Source: Sphingopyxis yananensis
GTDB lineage: Bacteria > Pseudomonadota > Alphaproteobacteria > Sphingomonadales > Sphingomonadaceae
Direction of reading: 5' to 3'
Length of the DNA: 64,000 bases
Assembly: GCF_020687785.1 (NCBI RefSeq)
Contig: NZ_JAJEWI010000008.1
Coordinates: 186,001-250,000 of the forward strand
Positions 43,149-52,409 of this stretch are shown piece by piece (position 1 is the stretch's first letter; the number at the start of each line of letters is the position of its first letter). A program made the translations under genes and the position numbers. Below the pieces are notes generated by a model. The model was not told the DNA's origin, ran no database searches, and saw only the letters and a program-made list of their open reading frames with translations.

Positions 43149-44276
43149 ATGACTAATGTAGTGAAACCGCAGAATATTCCTGCGCGTCCGTTCTTCTCTT
43201 CCGGTCCATGCGCCAAGGCGCCGACTTGGGCACCCGAAAAATTAGCAACCGAATCGCTTGGCCGCTCGCATCGCGCCAAGATCGGCAAGAATCGCCTCGC
43301 TTATTGCATTGATTTGATGCGCGAGCTGCTGAATCTGCCAGACACGCATCGCATTGGTATTGTGCCCGGTTCGGATACCGGCGCCTTCGAAATGGCCATG
43401 TGGACCATGCTGGGCGCGCGTCCAGTAACGGCAATGGCTTGGGAAAGCTTCGGTGATGGTTGGGTCACCGATGCTGCCAAGCAATTGAAGCTGGACCCTA
43501 CGGTCATCCGCGCAGATTATGGCCAATTGCCTGATCTGACCCAAGTGGACTGGTCGAATGACGTGCTGTTCACATGGAACGGCACCACCAGCGGCGTTCG
43601 CGTGCCGAATGGCGACTGGATTCCCGACGACCGCGAAGGCCTGACCTTCGCTGACTCGACCAGCGCTGTCTTCGCTTATGACATGCCTTGGGACAAAATC
43701 GACGTTGCCACCTTCTCTTGGCAGAAGGTTCTCGGCGGCGAAGGCGGCCATGGCGTCTTGATCCTCGGCCCCCGCGCTGTGGAACGTCTGGAAAGCTATA
43801 CCCCCGCATGGCCTTTGCCGAAGGTTTTCCGCCTCACCAAGGGCGGCAAGCTGGTCGAAGGCGTGTTCAAGGGCGAAACCATCAACACCCCGTCGATGCT
43901 GGCTGTCGAAGACGCCATCTTCAATCTGGAATGGGCCAAGGAAGTTGGCGGCGCAGAAGGCCTTATGGCCCGCAGCAACGCAAACGCCGCAGCGCTGAAC
44001 AAGATTGTGGAAGAGCGCGATTGGCTGGGCCACCTCGCCATCGACGAAGCCAGCCGTTCGACCACCTCGGTTTGCTTGACGGTTGAAGGCGCAGACGCAG
44101 ACTTCATCAAGAAGTTCGCAGGCCTGCTGGAAGCCGAAGGCGCAGCTTATGACATCGCTGGTTACCGCGATGCCCCTGCTGGCCTGCGCATCTGGTGCGG
44201 CGCGACCGTCGACACCGCCGATATTGAAGCGCTCGGCCCGTGGCTCGATTGGGCCTACGCCTCGCTCAACGCCTGA
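43149..44276 (+). CDS. serC: Phosphoserine aminotransferase
   Basis: Transaminates 3-phosphohydroxypyruvate to phosphoserine with PLP. About 375 aa, the alphaproteobacterial/archaeal-like type. The SSGPCAKAPTW start, a WNGTTSGV substrate loop, DSTSAVFAYDMPW and the PLP lysine in FSWQKVLGGEGGHG are visible. The frame extends to 43065, but ATG 43149 with TAAGGAGAG fits. It is followed 89 bp later by serA, forming the usual serine operon, under the leader RNA at 43092-43148. Confidence 0.96.
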   Translation: MTNVVKPQNIPARPFFSSGPCAKAPTWAPEKLATESLGRSHRAKIGKNRLAYCIDLMRELLNLPDTHRIGIVPGSDTGAFEMAMWTMLGARPVTAMAWESFGDGWVTDAAKQLKLDPTVIRADYGQLPDLTQVDWSNDVLFTWNGTTSGVRVPNGDWIPDDREGLTFADSTSAVFAYDMPWDKIDVATFSWQKVLGGEGGHGVLILGPRAVERLESYTPAWPLPKVFRLTKGGKLVEGVFKGETINTPSMLAVEDAIFNLEWAKEVGGAEGLMARSNANAAALNKIVEERDWLGHLAIDEASRSTTSVCLTVEGADADFIKKFAGLLEAEGAAYDIAGYRDAPAGLRIWCGATVDTADIEALGPWLDWAYASLNA

Positions 44277-44365
44277 TTTTTTGCTCCGGCCTGATCTGGG
44301 CCGGAGCCATTTCCCCAGTTTCTGACCCGATCTGTGCCAAAGTGCCAGATTAAGGAGTTCGTAAA

Positions 44366-45952
44366 ATGACTGCACCTAAAGTCCTTATCAGCGACAAGAT
44401 GGACCCCAAAGCCGCGGAAATTTTCCGCGAGCGCGGCATCGACGTTGACGTCATCACCGGCAAGACCAAAGAAGAATTGATCGCCATGATCGGCGATTAT
44501 CATGGCCTCGCCATCCGTTCGTCCACGAAAGTCACCGCAGATGTTTTGGCTGCTGCAACGAACCTGAAGGTTGTTGGCCGCGCCGGTATCGGTGTGGATA
44601 ATGTCGACATTCCCGAAGCATCCAAGAAGGGTGTGATCGTGATGAACACGCCGTTCGGCAACAGCATCACCACCGCTGAACATGCCATTGCGATGATGTT
44701 CGCCCTCGCCCGCCAAATCCCCGAAGCTGATGTTTCGACGCAAGCTGGCAAGTGGGAAAAGAACCGCTTCATGGGCGTCGAACTGACATCCAAGACGTTG
44801 GGCCTGATTGGCTGCGGCAATATCGGCAGCATCGTTGCCGAACGCGCCATCGGCCTGCGCATGAAGGTTGTGGCTTTCGACCCGTTCCTGACGCCAGAGC
44901 GCGCCATTGAATTGGGCGTTGAAAAGGCTGATCTGGAAACCTTGCTCGCCAAGGCGGATTTCATCACCCTGCACACCCCGCTGACCGACCAGACCCGCAA
45001 CATCCTGAGCAAGGAAAATCTGGCCAAGGCCAAGAAGGGCGTTCGCATCATCAATTGCGCACGCGGCGGATTGATCGACGAAGCCGCTTTGAAGGAAGCG
45101 TTGGAATCGGGCCATGTCGCTGGCGCAGCGCTCGACGTATTTGTCCAAGAACCACCCGCAGCCGATCACCCATTGTTCGGCACGCCCAACTTCATCTGCA
45201 CCCCGCATCTTGGCGCGTCGACCGACGAAGCGCAGGTCAACGTGGCCATCCAAGTTGCGGAACAATTGTCGGATTATCTGCTGACCGGCGGCATCACCAA
45301 CGCGCTGAACGTGCCCAGCCTGTCGGCTGACGAAGCACCAAAGCTGCGCCCCTATATGAGCCTTGCCGAAAAGCTGGGCAGCTTGATTGGCCAATTGGCC
45401 CATGACAACCTCACCACCATTTCGATCGAAGTCGAAGGGGCTGCGGCGGAACTGAACATCAAGCCGATCACCGCTGCGGTGCTGACGGGCCTGATGCGCC
45501 GTTATTCCGAATCGGTGAATATGGTCAACGCGCCGCATCTGGCCCGCGAACGCGGCCTTGATATCCGCGAAGTGCGTCATGACCGCGAAGGCGATTACCA
45601 GACCCTTGTTCGCGTGACCGTTGCGACGGAACAAGGCGATCGTTCGGTGGCTGGCACCTTGTTCGGCAATAATGAACCGCGCCTTGTCGAAATGTTTGGC
45701 ATCAAGGTCGAAGCCGACCTCGACGGCAACATGCTCTATATTGTCAACGAAGACGCACCGGGCTTTATTGGCCGTATCGGTTCGGCTTTGGGCGACGCCG
45801 GTTTGAACATTGGCACCTTCCACCTTGGCCGCCGTGCGGCTGGCGGTGAAGCCGTGCTGTTGCTGTCCATCGACTCGGCTCTGCCCGAACCCATGCTGTG
45901 GCAGTTGTGCCAGCTTCCTGGCGTAAAAACCGTGAAGGGCCTGAAATTCTAA
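44366..45952 (+). CDS. serA: D-3-phosphoglycerate dehydrogenase
   Basis: First step of serine synthesis from 3-phosphoglycerate. 528 aa, the long form: N-terminal substrate domain, NAD domain (about 100-290: LGLIGCGNIGSIVAERAIGL), catalytic His in CTPHLGAS, an intervening domain (about 310-450) and a C-terminal ACT domain (about 455-528: GNMLYIVNEDAPGFIGRIGSALG). The ACT domain usually mediates serine feedback. ATG at 44366 after AAGGAG. Continues the serC operon. Confidence 0.97.
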   Translation: MTAPKVLISDKMDPKAAEIFRERGIDVDVITGKTKEELIAMIGDYHGLAIRSSTKVTADVLAAATNLKVVGRAGIGVDNVDIPEASKKGVIVMNTPFGNSITTAEHAIAMMFALARQIPEADVSTQAGKWEKNRFMGVELTSKTLGLIGCGNIGSIVAERAIGLRMKVVAFDPFLTPERAIELGVEKADLETLLAKADFITLHTPLTDQTRNILSKENLAKAKKGVRIINCARGGLIDEAALKEALESGHVAGAALDVFVQEPPAADHPLFGTPNFICTPHLGASTDEAQVNVAIQVAEQLSDYLLTGGITNALNVPSLSADEAPKLRPYMSLAEKLGSLIGQLAHDNLTTISIEVEGAAAELNIKPITAAVLTGLMRRYSESVNMVNAPHLARERGLDIREVRHDREGDYQTLVRVTVATEQGDRSVAGTLFGNNEPRLVEMFGIKVEADLDGNMLYIVNEDAPGFIGRIGSALGDAGLNIGTFHLGRRAAGGEAVLLLSIDSALPEPMLWQLCQLPGVKTVKGLKF

Positions 45953-46110
45953 GGCCTTTCGCATAACCCCATCCGGCTGTTTGCGCCGACAGTTTGGCCC
46001 TTGGCTCTCCCGTCACGCCGCCTGCTTCGCAAACAGCCGCGATTCTTTTCCTATCGCTGGTTGAACAATGCTGGTTGAACAGCGCTTCCCATCCGCCTAA
46101 GGCAATCGCC

Positions 46111-47226
46111 ATGATCAAGGCCCCAGCATTATTGCCCGAAGGCCTGCGCGACCGGCTTCCGGCGCAGGCAGAAGCTTCCTCGCGCGTGACCCGTGCATTG
46201 GTGGATGCTATGCGCGCCCACGGATATCAGCGTGTGTCCCCGCCGCTGGCCGAATTTCGCGAAACATTGGGCGGCGATGACGAACAGACCGCCCGTGAAT
46301 TGTTGCGCTTCACCGATCCTGTATCCCAGCGCACCTTGGCTTTGCGCCCCGACATCACCCGTCAGGTTGGCCGTATCGCCAAATCCTTATTGGCCCATGC
46401 CCCCCGTCCGCTTCGCCTCTGCTATGCGGGCCAAGTCGTCAAATTAAAGGCCAGCCAATTGCGCCCCGCCCGCGAAATGCTGCAGGTCGGTGCGGAAATT
46501 ATTGGCGTGGACAGCGTGGCTGCGGCCCGCGAAATCGTGCTGGTCGCCATTCAAGCCTTGGAAGCGGCGGGCATTGGTCCCGTAACCATTGACTTCACCC
46601 TGCCCGACGCGATTGATTTGCTGGCCGCGGGTCCCTTGCCGCTGGATGCCGATATTGTCGCCGTGCGCGAAGAATTGGACGCCAAGGATGCAGGCGCGCT
46701 GACGCGGCTTGGGGCATCGGCCTATTTGCCGCTGCTGAACGCGACCGGCCCCTTTGACGATGCTTTGGCCAAGCTGCGCGCTTTTGACACCAGCGGCGTG
46801 CTGGCCGAGCGGATTGCCGCACTCGAAGAAATTGCTGCGCCCATTCGCGGCCGCGCGACCTTAACGCTAGACCCCACCGAACGTCATGGCTTTGTTTACC
46901 ATAGCTGGTTCGGCTTCTCGATCTTCGTTCCCGGTTTCGGCGACGCAGTGGGACGCGGCGGCAGCTATTCCATTCCCGTTGGCGAAACCAGCGAAGAAGC
47001 CGCAATGGGCTTCAGCCTCTATCCCGATCCGCTGATCGACGAGGGCTTGGGCCATATGTCGGACAAGGAACGCCGCTTATTCCTGCCGCTGGGCCATGAC
47101 GAAGATGTCGCCGCTGGTTTGCGCATGGACGGTTGGCGCACAGTGGCCGCTTTGTCCGCGAGCGACGATGGCGCTTTGCTGGGCTGTGGTTATAGCCTGT
47201 CGGCGGACGGCCCCGTTCCGATCTGA
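46111..47226 (+). CDS. hisZ: ATP phosphoribosyltransferase regulatory subunit
   Basis: About 371 aa HisRS-like protein without tRNA-synthetase activity that pairs with the short HisG to start histidine biosynthesis. The HisRS-like core is evident (LPEGLRDRLPAQAEASS, RFTDPVSQRTLALRPDITRQVGRIA, REMLQVGAEIIG). The late YHSWFGFSIFVPGFGDAVGRGGSY replaces the canonical HisRS motif 3. No hisG is in the window. The frame begins earlier (45994), but ATG 46111 is preceded by AAGGC and fits the family N-terminus. Confidence 0.93.
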   Translation: MIKAPALLPEGLRDRLPAQAEASSRVTRALVDAMRAHGYQRVSPPLAEFRETLGGDDEQTARELLRFTDPVSQRTLALRPDITRQVGRIAKSLLAHAPRPLRLCYAGQVVKLKASQLRPAREMLQVGAEIIGVDSVAAAREIVLVAIQALEAAGIGPVTIDFTLPDAIDLLAAGPLPLDADIVAVREELDAKDAGALTRLGASAYLPLLNATGPFDDALAKLRAFDTSGVLAERIAALEEIAAPIRGRATLTLDPTERHGFVYHSWFGFSIFVPGFGDAVGRGGSYSIPVGETSEEAAMGFSLYPDPLIDEGLGHMSDKERRLFLPLGHDEDVAAGLRMDGWRTVAALSASDDGALLGCGYSLSADGPVPI

Positions 47227-47454
47227 TTTGCAAACCAAGAATATCCTTCGCAGGAGCGAAACCGCCCCAGGGACGCCCCATTTTATGGGCGTCACCTGTC
47301 ACTTTCATCTTTTGTCGGCTGGCGCATAATAATGTGTAACATTCCAACGCTTAGCCGCCAAATATGGTAAAAATCTGCCCTTTTGCTTGCCTCTTTTGTC
47401 AAATAGGCTAAGGCCGCGCGGGGCGAAATACCACCCATATAGCAGGACAGCATC

Positions 47455-48744
47455 ATGGCAAATGTTACCGTCATCGGGTCGCAGTGGGGCGACGAAGGCA
47501 AAGGCAAAATCGTAGATTGGCTGGCAAACCGTGCCGACGCCGTTGTGCGTTTTCAAGGCGGGCATAACGCAGGCCATACGTTGGTTGTTGGCGACCAAGT
47601 TTATAAATTGTCGCTGTTGCCGTCGGGCATCGTCACTGGCACTTTGTCGATCATCGGCAATGGCGTGGTTTTGGACCCATGGGCTTTGCGCGCCGAAATG
47701 GAAAAGCTGCGAGCCCAAGGCGTTGAAATTAACGCAGAGAATTTCGCGATTGCCGACAATTGCCCGCTGATCCTGCCGTTCCACCGCGATCTGGACGCTT
47801 TGCGCGAACAAGCCGCTGGCGCCGGCAAAATCGGCACCACGGGACGCGGCATCGGCCCTGCATATGAAGATAAGGTTGGCCGCCGCGCGATTCGCGTTTG
47901 CGATTTGGCGCACCTTGATCTGCTCGATCCGCAAATCGACCGCCTGACCGCCCATCATGACGCCCTGCGCGCTGGCTTTGGACAGCCGCCGATTGACCGT
48001 GATCGCCTCAAGGCTGATCTGGCTGAAATCGCCGACTTCGTTTTGGAATATGCGCAGCCCGTATGGAAGCGCCTGAACAAAGTCCGCAAAGCCGGTGCCC
48101 GCATCTTGTTCGAAGGCGCGCAAGGCGTGCTGCTGGACGTCGATCATGGCACCTATCCCTTTGTCACCAGTAGCAACACCGTCAGCGGTACCGCCGCCAG
48201 CGGTTCGGGCCTTGGTCCTTCGGCTGTGGGATTTGTACTGGGCATCACCAAAGCCTATACCACCCGCGTTGGCAGCGGCCCCTTCCCCACTGAGTTGGAC
48301 GATGAAACCGGCCAACGCCTGGGTGAACGCGGCCATGAATTTGGTACCGTCACGGGCCGCAAGCGCCGCTGTGGTTGGTTCGACGCCGTTTTGGTCCGCC
48401 AAAGCTGCGCGGTATCGGGCGTCACCGGCATCGCGCTGACCAAGCTCGACGTGTTGGACGGCTTTGACAAAATCCGTATCTGCACCGGCTATCGCCTGCG
48501 CGGCAAGGTATTGGATTATTTCCCCAGCCACGCCGCCGACCAAGCGGCTGTTGAACCGATTTACGAAGAAATCGACGGCTGGCAGGAAACCACGGCGGGG
48601 GCCCGCAGCTATGCGGAACTGCCAGCCCAAGCGATTAAATATATTCAGCGCGTGCAAGAATTGATCGAAACACCAATTGCCTTGGTGTCGACCAGCCCCG
48701 AACGCGAAGACACGATTTTGATCCGCGATCCCTTTACGGATTAA
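47455..48744 (+). CDS. purA: Adenylosuccinate synthetase
   Basis: Links aspartate to IMP using GTP on the way to AMP. 429 aa. The N-terminal signature [19 protein letters not shown] has the catalytic Asp in GDEGKGK and the His in [44 protein letters not shown] and the C-terminal TSPEREDT are all canonical. The 228 bp upstream hold no other gene; they contain a 7 bp GACGCCC/GGGCGTC stem near 47269 that may end hisZ. Followed by a strong terminator. Confidence 0.98.
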   Translation: MANVTVIGSQWGDEGKGKIVDWLANRADAVVRFQGGHNAGHTLVVGDQVYKLSLLPSGIVTGTLSIIGNGVVLDPWALRAEMEKLRAQGVEINAENFAIADNCPLILPFHRDLDALREQAAGAGKIGTTGRGIGPAYEDKVGRRAIRVCDLAHLDLLDPQIDRLTAHHDALRAGFGQPPIDRDRLKADLAEIADFVLEYAQPVWKRLNKVRKAGARILFEGAQGVLLDVDHGTYPFVTSSNTVSGTAASGSGLGPSAVGFVLGITKAYTTRVGSGPFPTELDDETGQRLGERGHEFGTVTGRKRRCGWFDAVLVRQSCAVSGVTGIALTKLDVLDGFDKIRICTGYRLRGKVLDYFPSHAADQAAVEPIYEEIDGWQETTAGARSYAELPAQAIKYIQRVQELIETPIALVSTSPEREDTILIRDPFTD

Positions 48745-48771
48745 TCCAACGCAAGATCACCCAATGATCAC

Positions 48772-48803
48772 AAAAAGGCGGGGCATCAAACCCCGCCTTT
48801 TTT
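48772..48803. terminator. Rho-independent terminator between purA and dehalogenase gene
   Basis: AAAAAGGCGGGG pairs with CCCCGCCTTTTT around a 7 nt loop, followed by Ts to 48803. Symmetric A- and T-runs make it usable from both convergent genes. Confidence 0.93.
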
Positions 48804-48809
48804 CATGCC

Positions 48810-49709
48810 CTAAGTGGAGCGATGGCGTCCGGCCTCTGCGACCATGGAAATGGCTTGCGCAAAGCCTGTAGGGTCGTCTTCTTGGATGAAATGCCCACCG
48901 TGCAGGGCGTGGTGCGGCATATCTTTGGTGCCCGGAACACGGCCAATAAAGGCCCGCTCGCCGCCGCGCGTGATGGGGTCACCGTCCGAAAAACAACATA
49001 AAAATGGCTTTTCATATTGTTCCAGCACGCGCCACGCGGCCTGCTGGTCCGGCACGGCAATATTCGGGCCCAAGGGAACCAACGCCGGATAGGCTCGTGG
49101 TCCGACCTTGGATGCACGGGTGGGAAATGGGGCGTCATAGGCCGCGATTTCCGCCGCGCTAAGGGTGCGTTTACAGCCTTGATTGACAATGCCGCCAATC
49201 GGGAAAATCGGGCTGTAACGCGCAAAATTTCGCCATATCGCAAAGGCGCGCGGCGCCGCCTGCCCTTCGGGCAGCCCACCATTGGCCAAGGCAACACCGG
49301 CGAAGCGATCGGGCATTAAGGCCAGCAAGCGCAGCCCAATCAACGACCCCCAATCTTGACACACCAAGATGATATTGCGCAGATCCAGTGCTTCCACCCA
49401 TTGGCTCATCCACGCCACTTGCCCGGCATAGCTGTGAGCCCCCCGTCCCAAGGGTTTGTCAGATCGACCAAAGCCAATTAAATCTGGCACCAATACGCGA
49501 AATCCGGCGTCCGACACCGGACGAATCATATGACGATATAAATAACCCCATGTCGGCTCGCCATGCAGCATCAGCACAATTTGCCCGTCCGATGGCCCCT
49601 CATCCACATAATGCACCCGCAAGCCTGCGGGTAATGCTGTGTAATGCGGTGCAAAATCCCAACCCGCTAGGCCGTCGAAAACTGAATCGGGCGTGCGATA
49701 AATACGCAT
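48810..49709 (-). CDS. Haloalkane dehalogenase, HLD-I (DhlA/DhmA-like)
   Basis: 299 aa alpha/beta hydrolase. The oxyanion segment LHGEPTWGYLY (Glu51, Trp54) and nucleophile elbow VCQDWGSLIG (Asp119 with Trp120) carry the halide-binding tryptophan right after the nucleophile. FSDGDPITRGG supplies the acid (Asp244), and GGHFIQEDDP the base (His273). This HLD-I layout fits hydrolytic dehalogenation of haloalkanes. The frame extends to 49814, but ATG 49709, preceded by GAGAGG, gives the usual N-terminus. Substrate range is inferred, and an epoxide hydrolase-like relative cannot be excluded. Confidence 0.85.
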   Translation of the reverse strand: MRIYRTPDSVFDGLAGWDFAPHYTALPAGLRVHYVDEGPSDGQIVLMLHGEPTWGYLYRHMIRPVSDAGFRVLVPDLIGFGRSDKPLGRGAHSYAGQVAWMSQWVEALDLRNIILVCQDWGSLIGLRLLALMPDRFAGVALANGGLPEGQAAPRAFAIWRNFARYSPIFPIGGIVNQGCKRTLSAAEIAAYDAPFPTRASKVGPRAYPALVPLGPNIAVPDQQAAWRVLEQYEKPFLCCFSDGDPITRGGERAFIGRVPGTKDMPHHALHGGHFIQEDDPTGFAQAISMVAEAGRHRST

Positions 49710-49812
49710 CTCCCTCTCTCCCCCTATGACATCATCCGTCCCGCGGCGGATCATGACGGGCTTTGCGTCGCTGCCAACCCTTTTGTTTCTGCGCGGTTCG
49801 TGGCAGCACAGC

Positions 49813-50391
49813 ATGATGAGCAGACATATTCTTATCTTTTACGGCAGCTATCGTCAGAATCGCCAAGGCATTCACTTGGCGCAGTGGTTGGTTGATCAAC
49901 TTCAAACATCGGGGGACACCGCCGAATTGGTCGACGCCAAGGCGGTCAACCTGCCCATGCTAGACCAGCGATATAGCGATTATGCCGAGGGGACAGCCCC
50001 GCCCGCCATGGCCGATCTTGCCAGCAAGATCAGCGCAGCAGATGCTTTTGTCTTTGTTGTCGGCGAATATAATGGCGGCATTCAAGCGGGTTTGAAAAAT
50101 CTGGTGGACCATTATCTGCCCGAATTTCGGCGCCGTCCGACGGCCATTGCATCCTATTCCGCTGGGCCATTTTCCGGTCTGCGTTCGGCACAGGATTGGC
50201 GCATCATATTGGGCGCGCTGGGCATGGTGGTCACGCCCAACAGCTTGGGCCTTGCCCGTATCAACCAAGCCTTTGACGGCGATGGCACCCCGATTGGCGA
50301 AGATGGTGCCCGCTTGGAACGCGCCTTTGCTGCCTTTGCGGATGATCTCCATTTCTGGAGCGACGCCGCCAAGATGAAATCCGGTTCATAG
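49813..50391 (+). CDS. NADPH-dependent FMN reductase family protein
   Basis: About 192 aa flavodoxin-fold reductase. N-terminal HILIFYGSYRQNRQGIHLA provides the FMN phosphate loop, and VFVVGEYNGGIQAGLKNLVDH is the family's second FMN motif (usual form PEYNxSxPxxLKNxxD). It reduces flavin or quinone substrates with NAD(P)H. ATGs at 49813 and 49816; no strong Shine-Dalgarno. The 103 bp upstream separate it from the divergent dehalogenase, whose product may need reductant, but a link is speculative. Confidence 0.86.
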   Translation: MMSRHILIFYGSYRQNRQGIHLAQWLVDQLQTSGDTAELVDAKAVNLPMLDQRYSDYAEGTAPPAMADLASKISAADAFVFVVGEYNGGIQAGLKNLVDHYLPEFRRRPTAIASYSAGPFSGLRSAQDWRIILGALGMVVTPNSLGLARINQAFDGDGTPIGEDGARLERAFAAFADDLHFWSDAAKMKSGS

Positions 50392-50440
50392 CGGATGAGG
50401 AATTGGGGCGCATCATGGCATGCGCCCCGCCTATTCTTAC

Positions 50441-51757
50441 TCAGCCCGCCTTCATTTCCGCGGACAAACGCAAGCTGGCCCGCCAGAAAAATAAAGCGGG
50501 GATTAAGCCCAAAAAGGCCGCGCCATACAGGACATAGCGCACGCTTTCTTGTCCAAAGCTGGGCATCAAGCTGTCGGACAAAACGCCAAACAAAAATGGC
50601 CCCATGCCCAGACCAATAAGATTTTGCGAAAATAACATGATCGATGCGGCAACGGCGCGGGCTTGGGGACGCACCAACCCCTGAACGCAAGCAAATGATG
50701 GGCCATAATAAGCAGAGTTCAGCACCGTGGGGAGGACCAGCAATGCTATCGCGATGCGCCAATCCTCCATATAATAACCCAAGAATAAAATGGGGGCCGC
50801 AATCGCCATGCCGACGGCTGGCAGTGTGAGCATATGACGCTTATCCCGCGCGCCATAACGGTCGGCCACTTTTCCGCCCAGCCATGTTCCCAAGGCACCA
50901 GCCACACCCAGAACCACGGCCATGGCCAAGCCCGCCTCAGTCGTCGACAAGCCATGGCTGCGAATGAAGAAGCTGATGGTCCATAATGATTTGCCATAAC
51001 CAAGGAAGGCCGTGACCGACGTGGCGATCAGCAAATAAATATACGCCCGCGACGTGAATATTTCCCGCGCCGCTTCTTTGACGCTAAGCGATTGGACCGC
51101 ATTATGCGTGTCTTGCTCTGCTTGGCTGCGGCGCAGGCGCGGTTCCTTCATCAGCGCCAGCAACACAATCGCCAATATCAATCCTGGCAGACCCACCAAC
51201 ATCAAGGCCACGCGCCAGCCATAAATGTCATTGACGACGCCGCCGATCACCAAGCCCAATAGCGACCCAATCGGCACGCCCATGCCATAGAAAGCGATGG
51301 CAGAGGCCCGTTTTTCGGGCTTTACGCTGTCACTAATCAGGCTGTGTGCCGCTGGCGTGCAACCAGCTTCCCCCACGCCCACACCGATGCGAGCCAAAGC
51401 AAGCTGCCAGAAATTCTGGGCCAATCCGCACACCGCCGTCATCGCCGACCAAATCGCCAAAGAAAGCGAAATGAGGCGGACGCGGTTGGCATTCGGCCTA
51501 TCGGCGTATCGCGCAATCGGGATGCCCAAAACAGCATAGAAAACGGCAAAAGCAGGGCCGGCCAACAAGCCCAATTGTGTATCGCTCAGCGATAAATCAG
51601 CCTTTATTGGCTCGGCCAAAATATTAACGATCTGGCGATCCAGAAAGTTAAAAATATAAACGATCAACAGCAACCACAACATTGTACGGTTTTGCCGAGA
51701 TATCAAAGCGGTATCATTTGCGTACACCGGTGGTGCCGCGCCGATTGCGTGTGTCAT
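50441..51757 (-). CDS. MFS transporter, Spns-like
   Basis: 438 aa with 12 predicted transmembrane helices. N-terminal LLLIVYIFNFLDRQIVNILAEPIK and IARYADRPNANRVRLI, plus the GVGVGEAGCTPAAHSLISD block, are typical of the spinster-like MFS group common in sphingomonads. The substrate is unknown. ATG at 51757. It is convergent with the FMN reductase gene. No regulator is adjacent. Confidence 0.88.
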   Translation of the reverse strand: MTHAIGAAPPVYANDTALISRQNRTMLWLLLIVYIFNFLDRQIVNILAEPIKADLSLSDTQLGLLAGPAFAVFYAVLGIPIARYADRPNANRVRLISLSLAIWSAMTAVCGLAQNFWQLALARIGVGVGEAGCTPAAHSLISDSVKPEKRASAIAFYGMGVPIGSLLGLVIGGVVNDIYGWRVALMLVGLPGLILAIVLLALMKEPRLRRSQAEQDTHNAVQSLSVKEAAREIFTSRAYIYLLIATSVTAFLGYGKSLWTISFFIRSHGLSTTEAGLAMAVVLGVAGALGTWLGGKVADRYGARDKRHMLTLPAVGMAIAAPILFLGYYMEDWRIAIALLVLPTVLNSAYYGPSFACVQGLVRPQARAVAASIMLFSQNLIGLGMGPFLFGVLSDSLMPSFGQESVRYVLYGAAFLGLIPALFFWRASLRLSAEMKAG

Positions 51758-51925
51758 TATGCTCTCCCAGCTGAATGGTGACAGAGACTTATCCGGCGTG
51801 TCAACGCTCTCAGATGTGACAGTTTTGGGGTTCAGGACGCCGACGCTAGGGCTCGCGGGGATTTCTTATTCTATTTTTCTGACGCGCACCGCATAACAAG
51901 GTGCATCGATCCGGCGCTCACGCGC

Positions 51926-52408
51926 CTAGCCGCGTTTTTGCCGCCGCAGCCAGCCCAATTCTTCGGTTTCCAGCAATTCCATGGGCACCTGAATCGCCCG
52001 AATTGCCAAGCGCACTTCATAGAGGAACAGCAATAAGGATATCAGCAACAACAGCATCGCCACCGCAAAAGCACAGGATGTCGCGACCGCCAAGTTCATG
52101 CCGGTAAATGTCTGTGTGAACAGCAAGGCCACACAGACACATACCACAATGCCGCAGCCCACCGCCGCGCCAATGCTGTTGTTAATCACCTGCATCCGCC
52201 GATCCGCCAGCCCCAGTTCGTCGACCACCTTTTTATGGTCGATCCCTTCGGTCTTGGGCCACAAATCCATCAAGGTACGACTACGGTCCACGACGCGCGA
52301 CAAACGCCCCATCAACACGTTCAGCAAACTGCCGGTCGCCACCAATAAAAATACAGGTGTGACCGACAATTGGATCGTTTGCGCGATGGCGCTGGCGCTC
52401 AGCGACAA
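51926..52408 (-). CDS. DUF2721 membrane protein
   Basis: 160 aa with three hydrophobic segments (about 10-33, 75-98 and 103-130) in the pattern of DUF2721, a family of unknown function. The charged loop GRLSRVVDRSRTLMD after the first helix is a family hallmark. No ATG fits: the start is TTG 52408, preceded by GGAG at 7 nt and lying 1 bp after the aminotransferase stop, so it is translated from the same mRNA as the aminotransferase. Confidence 0.78.
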   Translation of the reverse strand: MSLSASAIAQTIQLSVTPVFLLVATGSLLNVLMGRLSRVVDRSRTLMDLWPKTEGIDHKKVVDELGLADRRMQVINNSIGAAVGCGIVVCVCVALLFTQTFTGMNLAVATSCAFAVAMLLLLISLLLFLYEVRLAIRAIQVPMELLETEELGWLRRQKRG

Positions 52409-52409
52409 A

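Noticed and set aside
43242-44375. 377-codon minus-strand frame opposite serC
   Set aside because: Antisense shadow of serC with no domain or ribosome-binding support.
44255-45964. 569-codon minus-strand frame opposite serA
   Set aside because: A shadow of the GC-rich serA coding strand with His/Gln/Arg-heavy composition and no domain; the sense gene is certain.
47305-48657. 450-codon minus-strand frame opposite purA
   Set aside because: Antisense shadow of a clear purA gene, with no family features.
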